A model generated the notes under the pieces. It made no database searches and was not told where the DNA came from. It saw nothing but the letters and a program-made list of their open reading frames with translations. Shown one piece after another: positions 25,099 to 36,967 of a stretch of DNA of 64,000 nt. Every line of letters begins with the position of its first letter. Within the stretch, counting starts at the first letter, position 1. The DNA comes from Lumnitzera littorea (taxonomy: Eukaryota > Streptophyta > Magnoliopsida > Myrtales > Combretaceae): the NCBI GenBank assembly GCA_024138015.1, contig JAMXBB010000011.1, positions 70,479,308 to 70,543,307 on the forward strand, given 5' to 3'. The translations under genes were made by a program, and so were the position numbers.

Positions 25099-26018
25099 TG
25101 ATGGATTTCTGACCTTTAGTTCTCTTACTTGTGCCCACCTCCAAGGCTTTCAGTCTCTTGCTAAAAGAATTCTCTCTCATCAGCTTGTTGAGGATGAAAC
25201 ATAGTATACAGAAGAACAGTAGGTGAACTCCTTAAGAACCTAGCTCAGATATACCCTACTCTATTTTGATCCTTGTGTCGTCATTGACTACTCATGTGCT
25301 AAGGTTGACCAACTGAGTGCCGAGGCCGAGGTCAATACACACCAAGCCATGCTCTAATCCATAAGAGTTTCATGTGCCGAAGATGAGGCCTTTGTACGTT
25401 AAGTCCTTCTCTTTCGACCTACTGAATAGCAGCATCCCTTATTTGTCCCAGCAATCCCAGATACTACCCATCTACAATTGCTACATCTTGAACTCAACTC
25501 AGCTGCCATGCTTTAAGATTCACCAGTACAAACCCATTGACAAGATGCTACCTGTCCATCACTTTTTCTAACATTGTACTATTTTTCCTTTTCGTCATTT
25601 GTCCTATTTACCCCTTACATACATACTAGGAATCCCTTTCTTCTTTATCCTTTTTGTAATTTTCCTTATTTGTAATGTTATCCTAGGGGCTTACTATAAA
25701 TAGTCTCTTTTCACTATAGCCGAAATATCTTACATATTCCTTTCAAATATTGAATATACTTGTTCTTGTGAGATATTCCTCTCCAAGTACAATCTCTTCA
25801 TACTCTTATCTAATCTTGCTAAGTAACTCGAGATTAATGTCAAGCGAAGTGTTGAGTCATGTTATGTTTGTTGGTGAGTCATCTCCTTCGAGTAGCTTCA
25901 CATAAACTACTGTGTTTTCTAACTTCTTCACTTCATTTCCTTCATTATTACGAAGGACCCATTCGATCACTATTCCCTATGGTAAGCCTTAGTAATTACT
26001 GAGCTTTTAGGCACATCA
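25099..26018 (+). repeat. 5' LTR of gypsy element 1
   Basis: This 920 bp LTR starts TGATGGATTTCTGACC and ends GGCACATCA. A TATA box, tataaatag, lies at 25695-25703, so U3 is about 600 bp and transcription would begin near 25725. It matches the 3' copy at 30738 along its length, with visible substitutions and small indels. Confidence 0.92.
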
Positions 26019-26026
26019 TATAATCC

Positions 26027-26038
26027 TAGTATTAAAGC
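26027..26038 (+). other. Primer binding site (initiator-Met tRNA type), gypsy element 1
   Basis: tagtattaaagc, 8 bp after the LTR end. Compared with TGGTATCAGAGC it has three differences, all transitions (G to A at two sites, C to T at one). Confidence 0.75.
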
Positions 26039-26224
26039 TTAAGGTTGCAGCCAAAAGCTATACGGGATAGTTACTGCCAGTATGTTTGTTCTACTATACT
26101 CTGTTTTCCTCTTGAAAAATAGAGCAAGTCTTATTTCATTGTTTGAGTTGCATTTCTTGAGTTTGTGAAGATTTCCTGTATGAGTAAAGTATTTGCTGAA
26201 GCTTTGTAGTGAGGATCTCAAATC

Positions 26225-27540
26225 CTAATGTTTAGGGAGAGATTAATGATGTCGAATGTGATGCTCATGATCATAGTCGTGTTACCCAACAAACCCCACG
26301 AACTATTGATGAGCAGATACAAGACTTTACTACTATTGTGGCCAATTTAGCTATTTCTCTACAAAGGGTCACAAAAACTAGGCCTCAAGAAAGAGTTTTT
26401 GTTAAACAAGGCCAAGAAGTAAGAGAAAGGTCGAGAAGGCAGATGGATGAGCATTAAGCACCAAAACCAATTAATATGAACCAAGCTCCATCCCGACGCG
26501 TTGACGGAGTTACAAGAAGGAGACTTAAGTTGGATGAAGTTGAGAAGTATGAGGATGAGGAGGAGGAGCAGTATGATAGAGTTGAGGAGTGTGAGCTTAA
26601 AGCTCTTAAAGGAGCCAAGCATCTCAAAGTATAGATCTCGAGTTTTAATGGGTCTAGTAATACTAATGACTATCTAAACTAAGAGTACAAGATTGAAAAA
26701 ATATTTAAATTTTGTGATTACGAACATACTATTCATATTTAAGTAGCTGCATTAGAATTTTCTAGGTATGCAACAATGTGATGGAAAAAGTTGCGGAACG
26801 CACACTAGAGAACCTGACATGAAATTCGAACATGGAATGAGATGAAGGGAGTTTTGATGAGTATATTTGTTCTAGAATACTATGAACAAGACACTTTTTT
26901 ACTACTCTATGACTTGAGGCAAGGCAACAAATCAGTGGATGAGTACGTTTAAGAATTCCAATTGTTGAAGATCTAATGTGATGTCAATAAACCTTTGACT
27001 CGAACTATAGAACGATTCATTTTTGGGCTTAGAACGAAAATTGGCAATATAGTGGAGTTATAGAGACTTGAGACTCTAGAGGAGGCCATCTAAATGGCAC
27101 AAAGGATCGAAGGGTAGAGGCAAAGCCTAATTAGTCGAATGCTAAGCAGTTGACCGGGATTGCTGACTCGAAGTGGTATGCCGAGTCGACCTGGAAACGA
27201 GTGAGTGTAAAATAGTTTTAAGGTGGACTACGAAGGACAAGTGCTGAGCCAACTTGATGATGGTTGAGGCAAAGGCAAGGTCGAGGAGCCTAAGGTCCGA
27301 AGGGACCAAGGTTAGAGCTTAGGGAGGAAGACTCAGGAGATCAAGTATTTCAGATGTCTCAGTAATGAACATATAGCTAGTCAATGTCCGAACAAATGTG
27401 TCATGACCATCAAGGGAGATAAGCCCCAGTTTGAAGTGCAAAGTACTAGTGAAGGAGAGGATGAAGAGGGAGTCGATCAGGTGCTAGAAGGATTTTTGGA
27501 AGGTTTCGATGCCATGACCCCACTCAAACTAAGGGCTTAG
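26225..27540 (+). pseudogene. gag of gypsy element 1, broken
   Basis: Conceptual reading in mixed frames gives IDEQIQDFTTIVANLAISLQ, then RRRLKLDEVEKYEDEEEEQ, then the capsid (retrotrans_gag) region with W..MK..L...F (about 26840-26870). A zinc knuckle (CFRCLSNEHIASQCPN-like, about 27349-27395) follows, with its first Cys changed. Gag would form the virus-like particle. At least ten in-frame stops are visible, mostly TAG or TAA where relatives have Gln or Trp. Confidence 0.8.
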
Positions 27541-27559
27541 TATTGTTTCGTTGTTCAAA

Positions 27560-30400
27560 GATCTCTCAATACCTTTATCTCTGAAGAGGATGAGTAGAAG
27601 GAGAATCTCTTCCATATGAATTGCCAAGTGAATGGCAAGCTTTGCGCATTAACCATAGATGAAGGATGTTGTACCAATATCATAATGTAAGGAGTAGTCA
27701 AGGCCTTGAAGTTGCCAAATTACTCACACCCTAACCAGTACAAGATTCATTGGTTGAATGAGAAGGGAGGTCTACCAGTTACCATGTAAGTTAGAGTGCC
27801 CATTACTGTTGGTGACTAATATAAGGATGAGGTGTTATGAGATGTCCCACCTATGTGCTCTTCACACATATTGTTGGGCCCGACCCTAGCTGTTTGATTT
27901 AAGAGTATTGCATGATGGGTATAAAAACACCTCTATATTCCAAAAGGATGGGAAGAACGTTATATTGACCCTAATGAACCCCAAAGAAGTGTAGGAGTCG
28001 CAAGAGAAGATTAGTTGATCATTGCAATGGAAGTCCTTAATGATTTCTCCTGTACAGTTTTCTAAAGATGTTAAGATGGAAGAGTGTGTGCTCCTGTTAG
28101 TAAGGAAGCTTTTAGAATTGCTAGAAGCTAGAGACTTACCTATCAAGGTGCAGATATTATTACAGGAGTATATCGACCTCTTTCCTGCCGAAAGGATTAC
28201 CACTCATGAGAGGCATTGAGTATTGCATTGATCTTCAACTTGTAGCTATTCTTCTAAACCTACCTGCCTATAGGCTCAACCTCGAGTAGGCAGCTAAGCT
28301 GAAGAAACAAGTAGACGAGTTGATTGATCATGGATATGTTTGAGAAAGCATGAGCTCCTATGCCATACCAGCTATCTTGGTGCCGAAGAAAGATGGCTCC
28401 TAGAGAATATGCATTGATAGCCAAGCTATTAATAAAATCACTATTAAATACCGATATTTGATCCCGTAGTTGGATGATATACTCAATAAGTTGCATGGTG
28501 CCTATATCTTTTCGAAGATTGATATGAAGAATGGCTACCACCAAATACGAATAAGATTAAGAGACAAATGGAAGACTACCTTCAAAACAAAGGACAGTCT
28601 ATTTGAGTAGATGGTTATGCCATTTAGTTTGAAAAATCACCAAACACCTTCATAAAACTCATAAACCATGCTTTACGGACTTTATTAACACATGTGTAAT
28701 AGTTTACTTTGATGATATTTTAGTCTATAGTATCGATCTTATTTCTCATGTTGAGCACTTAAGATCTATGTTTAGTGTCCTTCGTATCGAAAAGTTATTC
28801 GGCAATTTAAAGAAATGTGTGCTTTGTTAAAGTGAGGTTGTATTCCTTGGATATATTGTTTTTAAGGGCAGAATCAAAGTTGATAACAAGAAGGTTTGAG
28901 CTATCCTATAGTGGCCAATACCAACTAGTGCTACTGAAGTGAGGAGTTTTCATGGTTTAGCTTCATTTTATTGAAGATTCATTCAGAATTTTAGTTCCTT
29001 AATTGTTTCACTAACCAAGCTGACTAGCAAAAACTTTGAGTTCAAGTAGTCCAAGAAAGTTCAAAGAAGCTTTTATGAGATTAAGTCTAAGTTGACCTCA
29101 GCCTTAGTACTTGCCTTGCCTAATTTCGAGAAAGTTTTTGAACTAGAATGTAATGCATCTGGAATTCGCATAGGCACTGTTCTTATGCAAGAGCACCGAC
29201 TAGTTGCCTATTTTAGAGAGAAACTCCAAGGAGCTATTCTAAATTACTTGGCATACGACAAAGAGTTCTATGCCCTTATCTAAGCACTTCATAACTGGTA
29301 ACACTACTTGCTGTCAAAAGAATTCATCATCTACATAGATCATGAATCTCTTAAACGTCTCTGAGGGCAACAAAAACTTTCTCAGTCTTATGCCAAATGG
29401 GTTGAATTCTTAGAATCTTTTTGCTATGTCATTTGATATAAGAAGGGAAGTACCAATACTGTGGTCGACATACTCTCTTGTCGACATGTCCTCATTATGG
29501 CATTATAAGCTAAGATACTTAGATTTGGCACCCTACCTGATTAGTATGAGCATGATCCATATTTTGGGTCCTTAGTGGCCAAGTGTAAAATTAGAGAAGT
29601 TGTAGATGGGCCAAGGGTTTTTTTATGAAAGGTAAGGAGTTTGTATCCCGAACGGATTTGCTAAAGAGTTACTTATCTAAGAAGCTCATGCTAGAGGCTT
29701 AGTTGACCACTTTGGTGAGAAGAGAATGGTTGAGATGCTAAAAGAACATTTCTATTAGCCTAGGGTAATGAAGGATGTGCGTTGAATTCTTGAAAGGTGC
29801 GAGGTGTGTAAACATACAAAAAGTAGAAAGGAGCCGTATGGAGAGTATACACCCTTGCCTATTCCTGAACGGCCATAAACCGATCTGAGCATGAATTTCA
29901 TACTTGGCCTACCTAGAACTCTAAGAAGGTATGACTTTATTATGATGGTGGTCAACCAATTCAGCAACATGAGCTACTTCATCCTCTGCCATAAAGGACC
30001 CAAAATTGTAGGAGATCATGTGACTGCATGGAGTTCTAAGAAGTATTATATCTAATTGTGACTCAAAGTTCATGAGCCTTTTCTGTATGGAAGAAGCTCA
30101 ACATTAAACTCATGTTCAATACTTATTGCCACCTATAGACAGATGGCAAGACAAAAGTTGTAAACAAGACAATTGACAACCTCCTTTGAGCTACTGTTGA
30201 GAAGAATCTACATGATTGGGATCTATGCATGCCTGTCATTGAATTCACTTACAACCACTCAACTTACAATTCGATAGGAAGGTCACCATTTATGTTCATC
30301 TATGGATTTAACCCAAACTTACCCTTGAATATAATTATCAGCCTAACCTCCCAAGGAGAAAGTCAATTTAGCTTGTAGTACGCCAAGGAGTTCTAGAAAT
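27560..30400 (+). pseudogene. pol of gypsy element 1 (protease, RT, RNase H, integrase), broken
   Basis: Protease: LCALTIDEGCCTNII (27640-27685), where the active-site motif would be D-S/G-G. RT: VIVYFDDILVYS at about 28698-28733 keeps the catalytic DD. RNase H: LALPNFEKVFELECNASG (29110-29163) and YDKEFYALI (29257-29283), with a TNTVVDILS segment near 29455. Integrase: the HHCC region ends CEVCKH (about 29800) and the DDE core starts TDLSMNFILGLPRT (29880-29921). The protein would copy RNA to DNA and insert it into the host genome. Stops interrupt every domain, and the stretch around the second catalytic Asp of integrase is damaged. Confidence 0.85.
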
Positions 30401-30477
30401 TGCATTAGAAGGTTGCTAAACAATTGGCCAAAATTGTAGCCTAATAGTAGGAATAAGGAAGCCGAGGAAGGAAGTGA

Positions 30478-30726
30478 GTCATTTACAACCCTAGAGACCT
30501 TATTTGGATCCACCTTAGCAAAGAGTGTTTCCCAAGAAAAAGGATGAACAAGCTATCCCCCGACTCCAATGGACTTTTTAGGATCCTTAGTCGTATCAAT
30601 GACAATGTGTACGAGCTTGAGCTACCTGAAGGATATGGCGTGTCTCCTACTTTCAATGTTGTCGACTTGACACACTATGTACCAGATGAAGAAGAAGACC
30701 AAGATTTGAGGGCAAATCTTCAATAA
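30478..30726 (+). pseudogene. C-terminal tail of gypsy element 1 pol
   Basis: A clean 60-codon frame from 30544 reads NKLSPDSNGLFRILSRINDN, then YELELPEGYGVSPTFNVVDL. This matches the SH3-like region following the integrase core in gypsy elements (K..P..GPF.IL..INDNAY..ELP...GVS.TFNV.DL..Y). It ends 11 bp before the 3' LTR. No clear chromodomain follows. It is the best-preserved piece of this element, though cut off from upstream pol by stops. Confidence 0.8.
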
Positions 30727-30737
30727 CTCTGGGGAAA

Positions 30738-31687
30738 TGATAGATTGCTGACCTTTGGCCCTCTTACTGACATACACTTCTAAGGCTTTCCATCTTTCGC
30801 CAAAAGAATTCTTTATTGTTAGCTTGCCAAAGACGAAACACAGTATACAAAAGAACAATAGACGAACTCCTTGAGAACGCTGCTTAGATACACCTTGCTC
30901 TATTCTAATCCTTATGTCATCGCCGACCAATCATGTGCCAAGGCTAAGGTCAATACATACCAAGCCTTACTCTAACCTATAGGAATTTCATGTACCGAAG
31001 CCAACCTACCAAGTGCCAAGGATAAGGCCTCTATACGTCGGGTCCTTCTCTTTTGGCCTATTAAATAGTGGCATCCCTTATTTGTCCCGGCAATTCCAGA
31101 TACTACCCATCTGCAGCCGCCACATCTTGAACCCAACTCAACTACCACGCCTTAAGATTCACTAGTATAAACCCATTAAAGGATGGGTAGTTAAATAGTG
31201 GCATCCCTTTTCTGACATTATACTATTTTTCCTTTTCATTGTTTGTCCTATTTACCCCTTACGTACATATTAGGAATCCCTTTCTTCTTTATTCTCTTTG
31301 TAATTTTCCTTATTTGTAATGTTTCCATGGGGACTTACTATAAATAGTATCTTTTCACTGTAGTCGAAATATTTTATATTCCTTTTAGATATTGAATATA
31401 CTTGTTCTTGTAAGATATCCCTTTCTAAGTATAATCTCTTCACACTCTTATCTAATCTTGCCGAGTAACTCGAGATTAGTGGTGGGTTGACCTTGACATT
31501 AGCTTGTGCATCATATCAAGTGAAGTCATATCGTATTCGTTGGTGAGTCATATCCTTTGAGCAGCTTTACATAAGCTACTGTGTTTTCTAACTTCTTCAC
31601 TTCGTTTCTTTCGTTATTATAAAGGACCCATTCAGTCACTATTCCCTACAGTAAGCCCTAGAGATTGTTGAGCTCTTAGGTACATCA
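30738..31687 (+). repeat. 3' LTR of gypsy element 1
   Basis: 950 bp, TGATAG...CATCA, with a TATA box, tataaatag, at 31339-31347. It aligns with the 5' LTR. A short segment repeating 'ttaaatagtggcatccctt' (about 31062-31080 and 31191-31209) is an internal duplication that helps explain its extra length. Confidence 0.92.
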
Positions 31688-31896
31688 CAACAAGCGATCA
31701 TCAAGGTCTTTTATGTCACTATAAGTTTTAAAGTGGGATCTCATCTTAAATTTCCTTGACAAATGGACTTTTGTGGATGGAAAATTTACTATTTGAAGTT
31801 TTGTTGGAGTCTTATACTTCAGATACTTTATGAATACATCCCTTAAGATCTTATATAGTTATGTCTACCACAAATCCATGAGAGTAGGATCGAGCC
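31688..31896 (-). pseudogene. Tat gag, middle piece between two inserted elements
   Basis: Read on the minus strand this 209 bp piece gives SPFVKEI in one frame, then RKFKMRSHFKTYSDIKDLDD in another. It corresponds to the segment just before the capsid domain of Tat gag (SPF.KEI...P.KFKMP....YDGT.DP.DHL). It joins directly to 25098 across element 1 and to 41636 across element 2. It is a remnant of the host element, not of the flanking gypsy elements. Confidence 0.75.
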
Positions 31897-32850
31897 TGGT
31901 GTATTGCCGACTTCTAAACCCCTCACTCGTGCTCATCTCTGAGGCCTACAATCTCTCGTAAGGATGATACTCTTACGTCAGCTTGTTAAGGACGAGCTCT
32001 TGCTTGTAAGGGAGTTATGAGTGAACTCCTTAAGGTTCAACTCAAATGCACCATACTCTACCTTAACCTCTGCTTAGTTAACAACTTGCAAACTACCAAG
32101 GTCGACTAGCCTTGCACCGACGCCAAAGAGACTGCATACCAAGCCTTATTCTTCCTGTCTACTAAAATGACAAGTACGAGCGCCGAAGTCGAGGCCCAGT
32201 CCTTTACATGCCTAGCTTTACTTACTCGGCCTACCGAACAATAGTGTCCTTTATTCATCTCAACAACTCCAAGTATCATTCATCAGTAGCATCCCCAACA
32301 ACAATATAGCTTAACCACAGTACCCTAAGACCCTAAAACGTGGATCCATATGCCACTTGTCATTCCTTTTTCTGGCATTATACGATATTCCTTTATTCTA
32401 TTTGTCCCTTTTGCCCTTTTGATAATGTACTGTGATAGTATTTTTGTACTACCCCTATTTGGGATTGCTTAGCTTTCCTTATTACCCTAGTGACTTACTA
32501 TAAATAGTTCTTTTTCCTTAAAGAATCATCATATACCTTACACTTAATGAATATTCTTGTTCATGTGAGATACCTTTCTCCGAGTACATTTTCTCCTACA
32601 CTCTTATCTAATCTTGCCAAATAACTTGAGATTAGTGGTAAGTAGACCTTAACATTAGCTTATAAGTAATATTAAGCAAAGTGTCTAGTTGTGCTGTATT
32701 TGTTGGTACGTCATATCCTCCAAACAACTTCACAAAAGCTACTATGTTCATCGACCTCTCAATTCCATTTTCTTCAATATCTCAAAGAACCTATGTGTTT
32801 ATTACTCTTTACGATAAGCCCTAGTGATTACTGAGTTCCTAAGCACATCA
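31897..32850 (+). repeat. 5' LTR of gypsy element 2
   Basis: 954 bp, TGGTGTATTGCC...CACATCA, with a TATA box, tataaatag, at 32499-32507. It aligns better with the copy at 40653 than with the LTRs of element 1 in the first 250 bp (for example 'ctcactcg.gctcatctc.gaggc'). Confidence 0.9.
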
Positions 32851-32858
32851 TATAATCA

Positions 32859-32870
32859 TAGTATTAGAGC
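32859..32870 (+). other. Primer binding site (initiator-Met tRNA type), gypsy element 2
   Basis: tagtattagagc, 8 bp after the LTR end. It differs from TGGTATCAGAGC by one G to A and one C to T change. Confidence 0.8.
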
Positions 32871-33054
32871 TTGAGGCTATGACTAAAAGCTTAGTGTTGA
32901 AGTAGTTGTTTTTGTTCTAGTATGTGAGTGTTCTTTTGTACTCTGTTTTCATGTGGAAAAATAGAGTAAGTCCTTAAGTCATTGTGTGAGTAGTATTTAC
33001 AAGGGTTATGAGAATTTTCTGTATAGTAGTGGATTTCTTGGAAGTTTTGTATTG

Positions 33055-34310
33055 AGAATGTCTAATCCTAGTGTTCAAGGAGAAAATAACTATGCCTAAA
33101 GTGATACTCATGGTCGTAGCCTTGTCATTTAACAAACCCTACGATCTACTAAAGAGCAGATACAAGATCTTACTGCTATTATAGCTAATGTAGCTATTAC
33201 TATACAAAGAGTTGTAGAGACTAGGTTGCCAGAGAGAGTAATTGTTGAATAGGGCTGAAAAGTGAGAGATAGGTCGAGAAGATAGATGGATGAGCATTGA
33301 ACACGCAAAGTTGTGAACGTAAACCCATCTCCACCTCGACATGTTGAAAAGGTTATAAGAAGGAGACTTGAGTTAGATGAAGTTGAGGCGTATGAAGAGG
33401 AGGAGCAGTATAAAGGATTTGAACAACACAAGCATAGAGCTCTTAGAGGAGTCGAGCATCTTAAGGTGCAAATTTTAAGCTTTAATGGGTTTGGTAGTAC
33501 TGATGACTACTTGGATTAGGAAGAGAAGAATGAAAAGACATTCAACTTTTACGACTACAAAGATACTATTCGTATTCAAGTAACTACGTTAAAATTTACT
33601 GGGTATGCAACAATATGGTGGAAGAAGCTATAGAAGGTATGTCAGAGAGCCCGATGTGAGATATGAACATGGAATGAGATGAAGAGAGTTCTAAGGAGTA
33701 GATTTGTTCTAGAACACTATGAGTAAGACACTTTCCGACGCCTCCAAGAACTCAAGCAATGTAATCGATTAGTTGAGGAATATGTTCGAAAGTTTCAGTT
33801 ACTAATGATCCCATTTAATATTGACGAGCCTAAAGCGTGAATAGTAGCGAGATTCATTTCTGGGCTGAGGACTAAGATTGGTAATGTAGTAGAGGTACAG
33901 AAACTAGGAAGTCTAAATGAAACCATTCAAGTAGCCCAAAGAGTAGAATGGTAGAAGAGAAGTTAGCTTAACCAAATGTCAAGTAGCCGACCTAGCTTAT
34001 TAAGAAGGACTAATATGCTGAGCCGAACTGGATATGATTGAGCTCAATATAGTTTAGAGGTGAACCACTAAGGTCAGATGCCGAGCAGACCTGATGATGG
34101 CTAAGGCAAGAGTAAGGTCGAAGAACTTGAGGTCAAGTGTTTCAAATGTCTCTATTTTGGATACTTAGCCAGTCACTTAAATCGATGCATCATGACCATT
34201 AAGGGAGATAAGCCTCAATGCTAAGTGGAGAGTGCTAATTAAGGAGAAGATGAAGTAGGAGTTGATCAACTGTTGGAAGAATTTTAAGAAGATTTTGATG
34301 TCGTAACCCC
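33055..34310 (+). pseudogene. gag of gypsy element 2, broken
   Basis: Readable pieces include IVNVNPSPPRHVEKVIRRRL-type sequence followed by LDEVEAYEEEEQY (33313-33519 frame) and a capsid region near 33600-33900 parallel to element 1. A zinc-knuckle remnant (CFKCLYFGYLASHLN-like, about 34138-34185) has lost key His and Cys residues. Stops interrupt it repeatedly. The order and spacing match element 1, so both derive from the same master copy. Confidence 0.8.
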
Positions 34311-34317
34311 ACTTGAA

Positions 34318-36360
34318 ATGGCAACTAAATGCTGTATGGTTGTACGCAAATTTCTCGGTACCTTTATGTCTAATAAGAATTGGCAAAGGGAGAATCTCTT
34401 CCATACAAACTGTCGAGTGAATGACAAGTTATGCGCTTTGATCATTGATGGAGGAAGTTATACCAACATAATATCTCAAGGAGTAGTAAAGGCCTTGAAA
34501 TTGCCGACCCACCCTCACCCTAAGCCGTATAAGATTCATTAGTTAAATGAAAAGAGAGGTTTACCTGTTGCTGAGCAAGTTAAACTGTTGATTATTGTTG
34601 GTGACAAATACAAGGATAAGGTGCTATGCGATGTCCTACCCATGTATACTTCACACATCTTACTTGGTCAACCCTAGTTGTTTGATTTAAGAGTGTTACA
34701 TGATGGATATAGGAACACCTATATGTTCTAGAAGGATAAGAAAAAGGTTATACTAACCCCAATAAGCCTAAAAGAAGTACAGGAGTCACAAGAAAAGATT
34801 ACCTAATCACTACAATGGAAATCCTTAGTGATTTCTTAAGCCTAATTTTCTAGATATGCTAAGATAGAAGAGTGTATGCTCTTATTAGTCAGGAAATTTC
34901 TAGAGTTGAGCAAAGCCAAAGCCTTACCCATCCAAGTGTAGACATTACTTCAAGAGTATGCTGACCTATTTCCTATCAAGATGCCGAGAGGATTATCACC
35001 TATTAAAGATATACAACATTGCATTAACCTTCAACATAGAGCTACTTTACCTAACTGACTTGCCTATAGGCTCAACCCTGACCAAGTTGTCGAGTTGAAG
35101 GAACAAGTTGATGAGTTTACCAATTGCAAATATGTCCAAGAGAGCACAAGCCCTCATACCATGCTAGCTATCTTGGTACTGAAAAAGGATGGCTCGTGGA
35201 GGATGTACATTGATAGCCAAGAAATCAACAAAATCACCGTTAAGTATCAATAACCAATCCCATGATTGGATGATATGTTTGATGAGTTACATGGTGCCCA
35301 AGTCTTTTTAAAGATTAATCTAAAGAGTGGCTACCAACAGATCATAATAAGACTTAGAAATGAGTGGAAAACAACTTTTAAAACAAGGGACAGTCTATTT
35401 GAATGGATGGTGATAACATTTGGTCTAACAAATGCATCAAGCACTTTTATGCAACTCATGAATCATGTCTTGAGATTGTTGATTGGCAAATGCGTTGTTG
35501 TTTACTTGGATGATATTTTAGTATATAATGCTGACCTCATTTCCTATATCGTGCACTTGAGATTTGTATTTGATATCCTCCGTACCGAGAAGTTATTCAG
35601 CAATTTTAAGACATGTATATTATGTTAGAGTAAGATAATATTCCTCGATAATGTTGTTCCTAAGGGAGGTGTCAGAGTTGATGACAAGAAAGTCTAAGTT
35701 ATCCTGTTGAAGTAAGGATTTTTCATAGCTTAGCTTCGTTTGATCAAAGATTCATTTAAAACTTCAATTCCATAGCTACCTCATTAATTGAGCTAACCAG
35801 GAAAAACTTTGAATTCAAACGGTCTGAGAAAGCTCAGAGAAGCTTTAATGGGATTAAGTCTAGGTTGACTTCTGCCTTAGTAATTGTCTTACCTAACTAT
35901 GAGAAATTTTTTGAATTAGAATGTGATACATCTAGAGTTAGCATTGGAGCTATTCTTATGCAAGAGTACCGACCGATTGCATAGTTAAGCAAAAAACTCA
36001 AAAGTGCCACACTAAATTACCCGACGTATGATAAGGAGTTTTATGCCCTTCTCTAAGCACTTTAAAACTAGCAACACTACTTGCTGTCGAGAGCATTCAT
36101 CATCTACACAGACTATGAATCTCTCAAACATCTTAAAGGACAACAAAAACTTTCTCAACGCTATGCCAAGAAGGTTGAATACCTGAAAACTTTCTACTAT
36201 ATCATCACATATGATAAGGGGAGTACCAACACTATGGTTGACGCACTTTCTCATTGGCATGTTCTTATTATAGCATTGTTAGCTAGGATACTTGAATTTA
36301 GCACCCTGCCTGATCAATATGAGCTTGATATGTACTCATAGTAGCCAAATGCAACATAGG
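34318..36360 (+). pseudogene. pol of gypsy element 2, first half (protease, RT, RNase H)
   Basis: Protease: LCALIIDGGSYTNIISQGVV (34432-34491) keeps an IDGG version of the active site, followed by KALKLPTHPHPKPYKIH. RT: a 120-codon frame from 35266 contains LKINLKSGYQQI (in place of KIDL), FGLTNASSTFMQLM and VYLDDILVYN, so the catalytic DD is present. RNase H: FELECDTS (35910-35935), YDKEFYALL (36027-36053), FIIYTDYESLKHLKGQQK (36096-36149) and TNTMVDALSHW (36225-36258). The reading is lost at the nested element at 36364. Stops at 35626 and elsewhere make it non-functional, but it is the best-preserved pol here. Confidence 0.87.
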
Positions 36361-36363
36361 AGG

Positions 36364-36752
36364 TTATATGTCTCTAGGGTCATACACACGAAGAAGCACC
36401 ACAATGAATGAATAAAAAAGGAAACAGATTTGAAATTAGCAAAGTCCGAGCAGCTACCAAATGGATATGACTCACCACCCAATCCTACTCAGCCTACAAC
36501 CCATCGAATATGATACACCGGTCTGAATTAAAGGGTCACTCGCCACTACTCCTTACTAAAGGGAATAGATAAGAGTTGAATGATAACGAGAACACTAAGG
36601 TTGCTCTAATGAATAAATTTGTATGGAAAGTTGAATGTATGCATACAAGGAAAGTGGGGGTTTATATACTTGCCCACTAAGGTTATTTTACACGTATGAA
36701 AAGAGAAAAGGATATTTTACAATTACATTACATTAATCATACTAAAAAGCTC
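36364..36752 (-). repeat. Truncated 3' LTR of element 3
   Basis: It matches 38668-39030 over about 385 bp, for example 'atggatatgactcaccacc', 'aagggtcactcgcca' and 'gttgaatg.atg.atacaagg'. The homology stops abruptly after 'ctaaaaag', whereas the right copy continues for another 450 bp. The first two bases (TT) are a decayed TG. Confidence 0.88.
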
Positions 36753-36775
36753 TAAGTGAAACATCAGTTAAACAA

Positions 36776-36967
36776 CTAAGGTCGTCTAAGTAGCAGATGT
36801 GAAGCTCCTATAGGGATGACATCGCATGCTACTTCGTCCTTGTATACGTTTCTAATACTAAATGGTACGGTCACTTGTTCAATTACATGAAAAGCTCCCT
36901 TATCATGAAGCCAGTGCAACTTGTAGGGTCGAGGATGCTTTAAGGTCAACAAGCCTAATCTCTGCAC
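36776..36967 (-). pseudogene. Protease C-terminal part of element 3
   Basis: The minus-strand frame reads LGLLTLKHPRPYKLHWLHDK, then VTVPFSIRNVYKDEVACDV and ASHLLLRRP. This is the second half of a gypsy retroviral-type protease (relatives end DASHLLLGRPW). The sequence ends immediately afterwards at the deletion junction. The DSG region lies upstream near 36990-37010, reading VVDRGSCANVV-like. Confidence 0.8.

Larger units (their letters stand above)
25099..31687 (+). mobile_element. Ty3/gypsy element 1, nested in Tat gag
   Basis: The LTRs at 25099-26018 and 30738-31687 start TGATGG/TGATAG and end CATCA. The flanking 5-mers caaga (25094-25098) and caaca (31688-31692) differ at one base. The primer site tagtattaaagc (26027-26038) is a decayed form of TGGTATCAGAGC, the initiator-Met tRNA site. 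The polypurine tract is ctctggggaaa (30727-30737). Internal order is gag, protease, RT, RNase H, integrase and a C-terminal tail, all on the plus strand. Its insertion point lies inside the conserved gag motif of the host Tat element, and host gag similarity continues on both sides. All its genes carry stops. Confidence 0.93.
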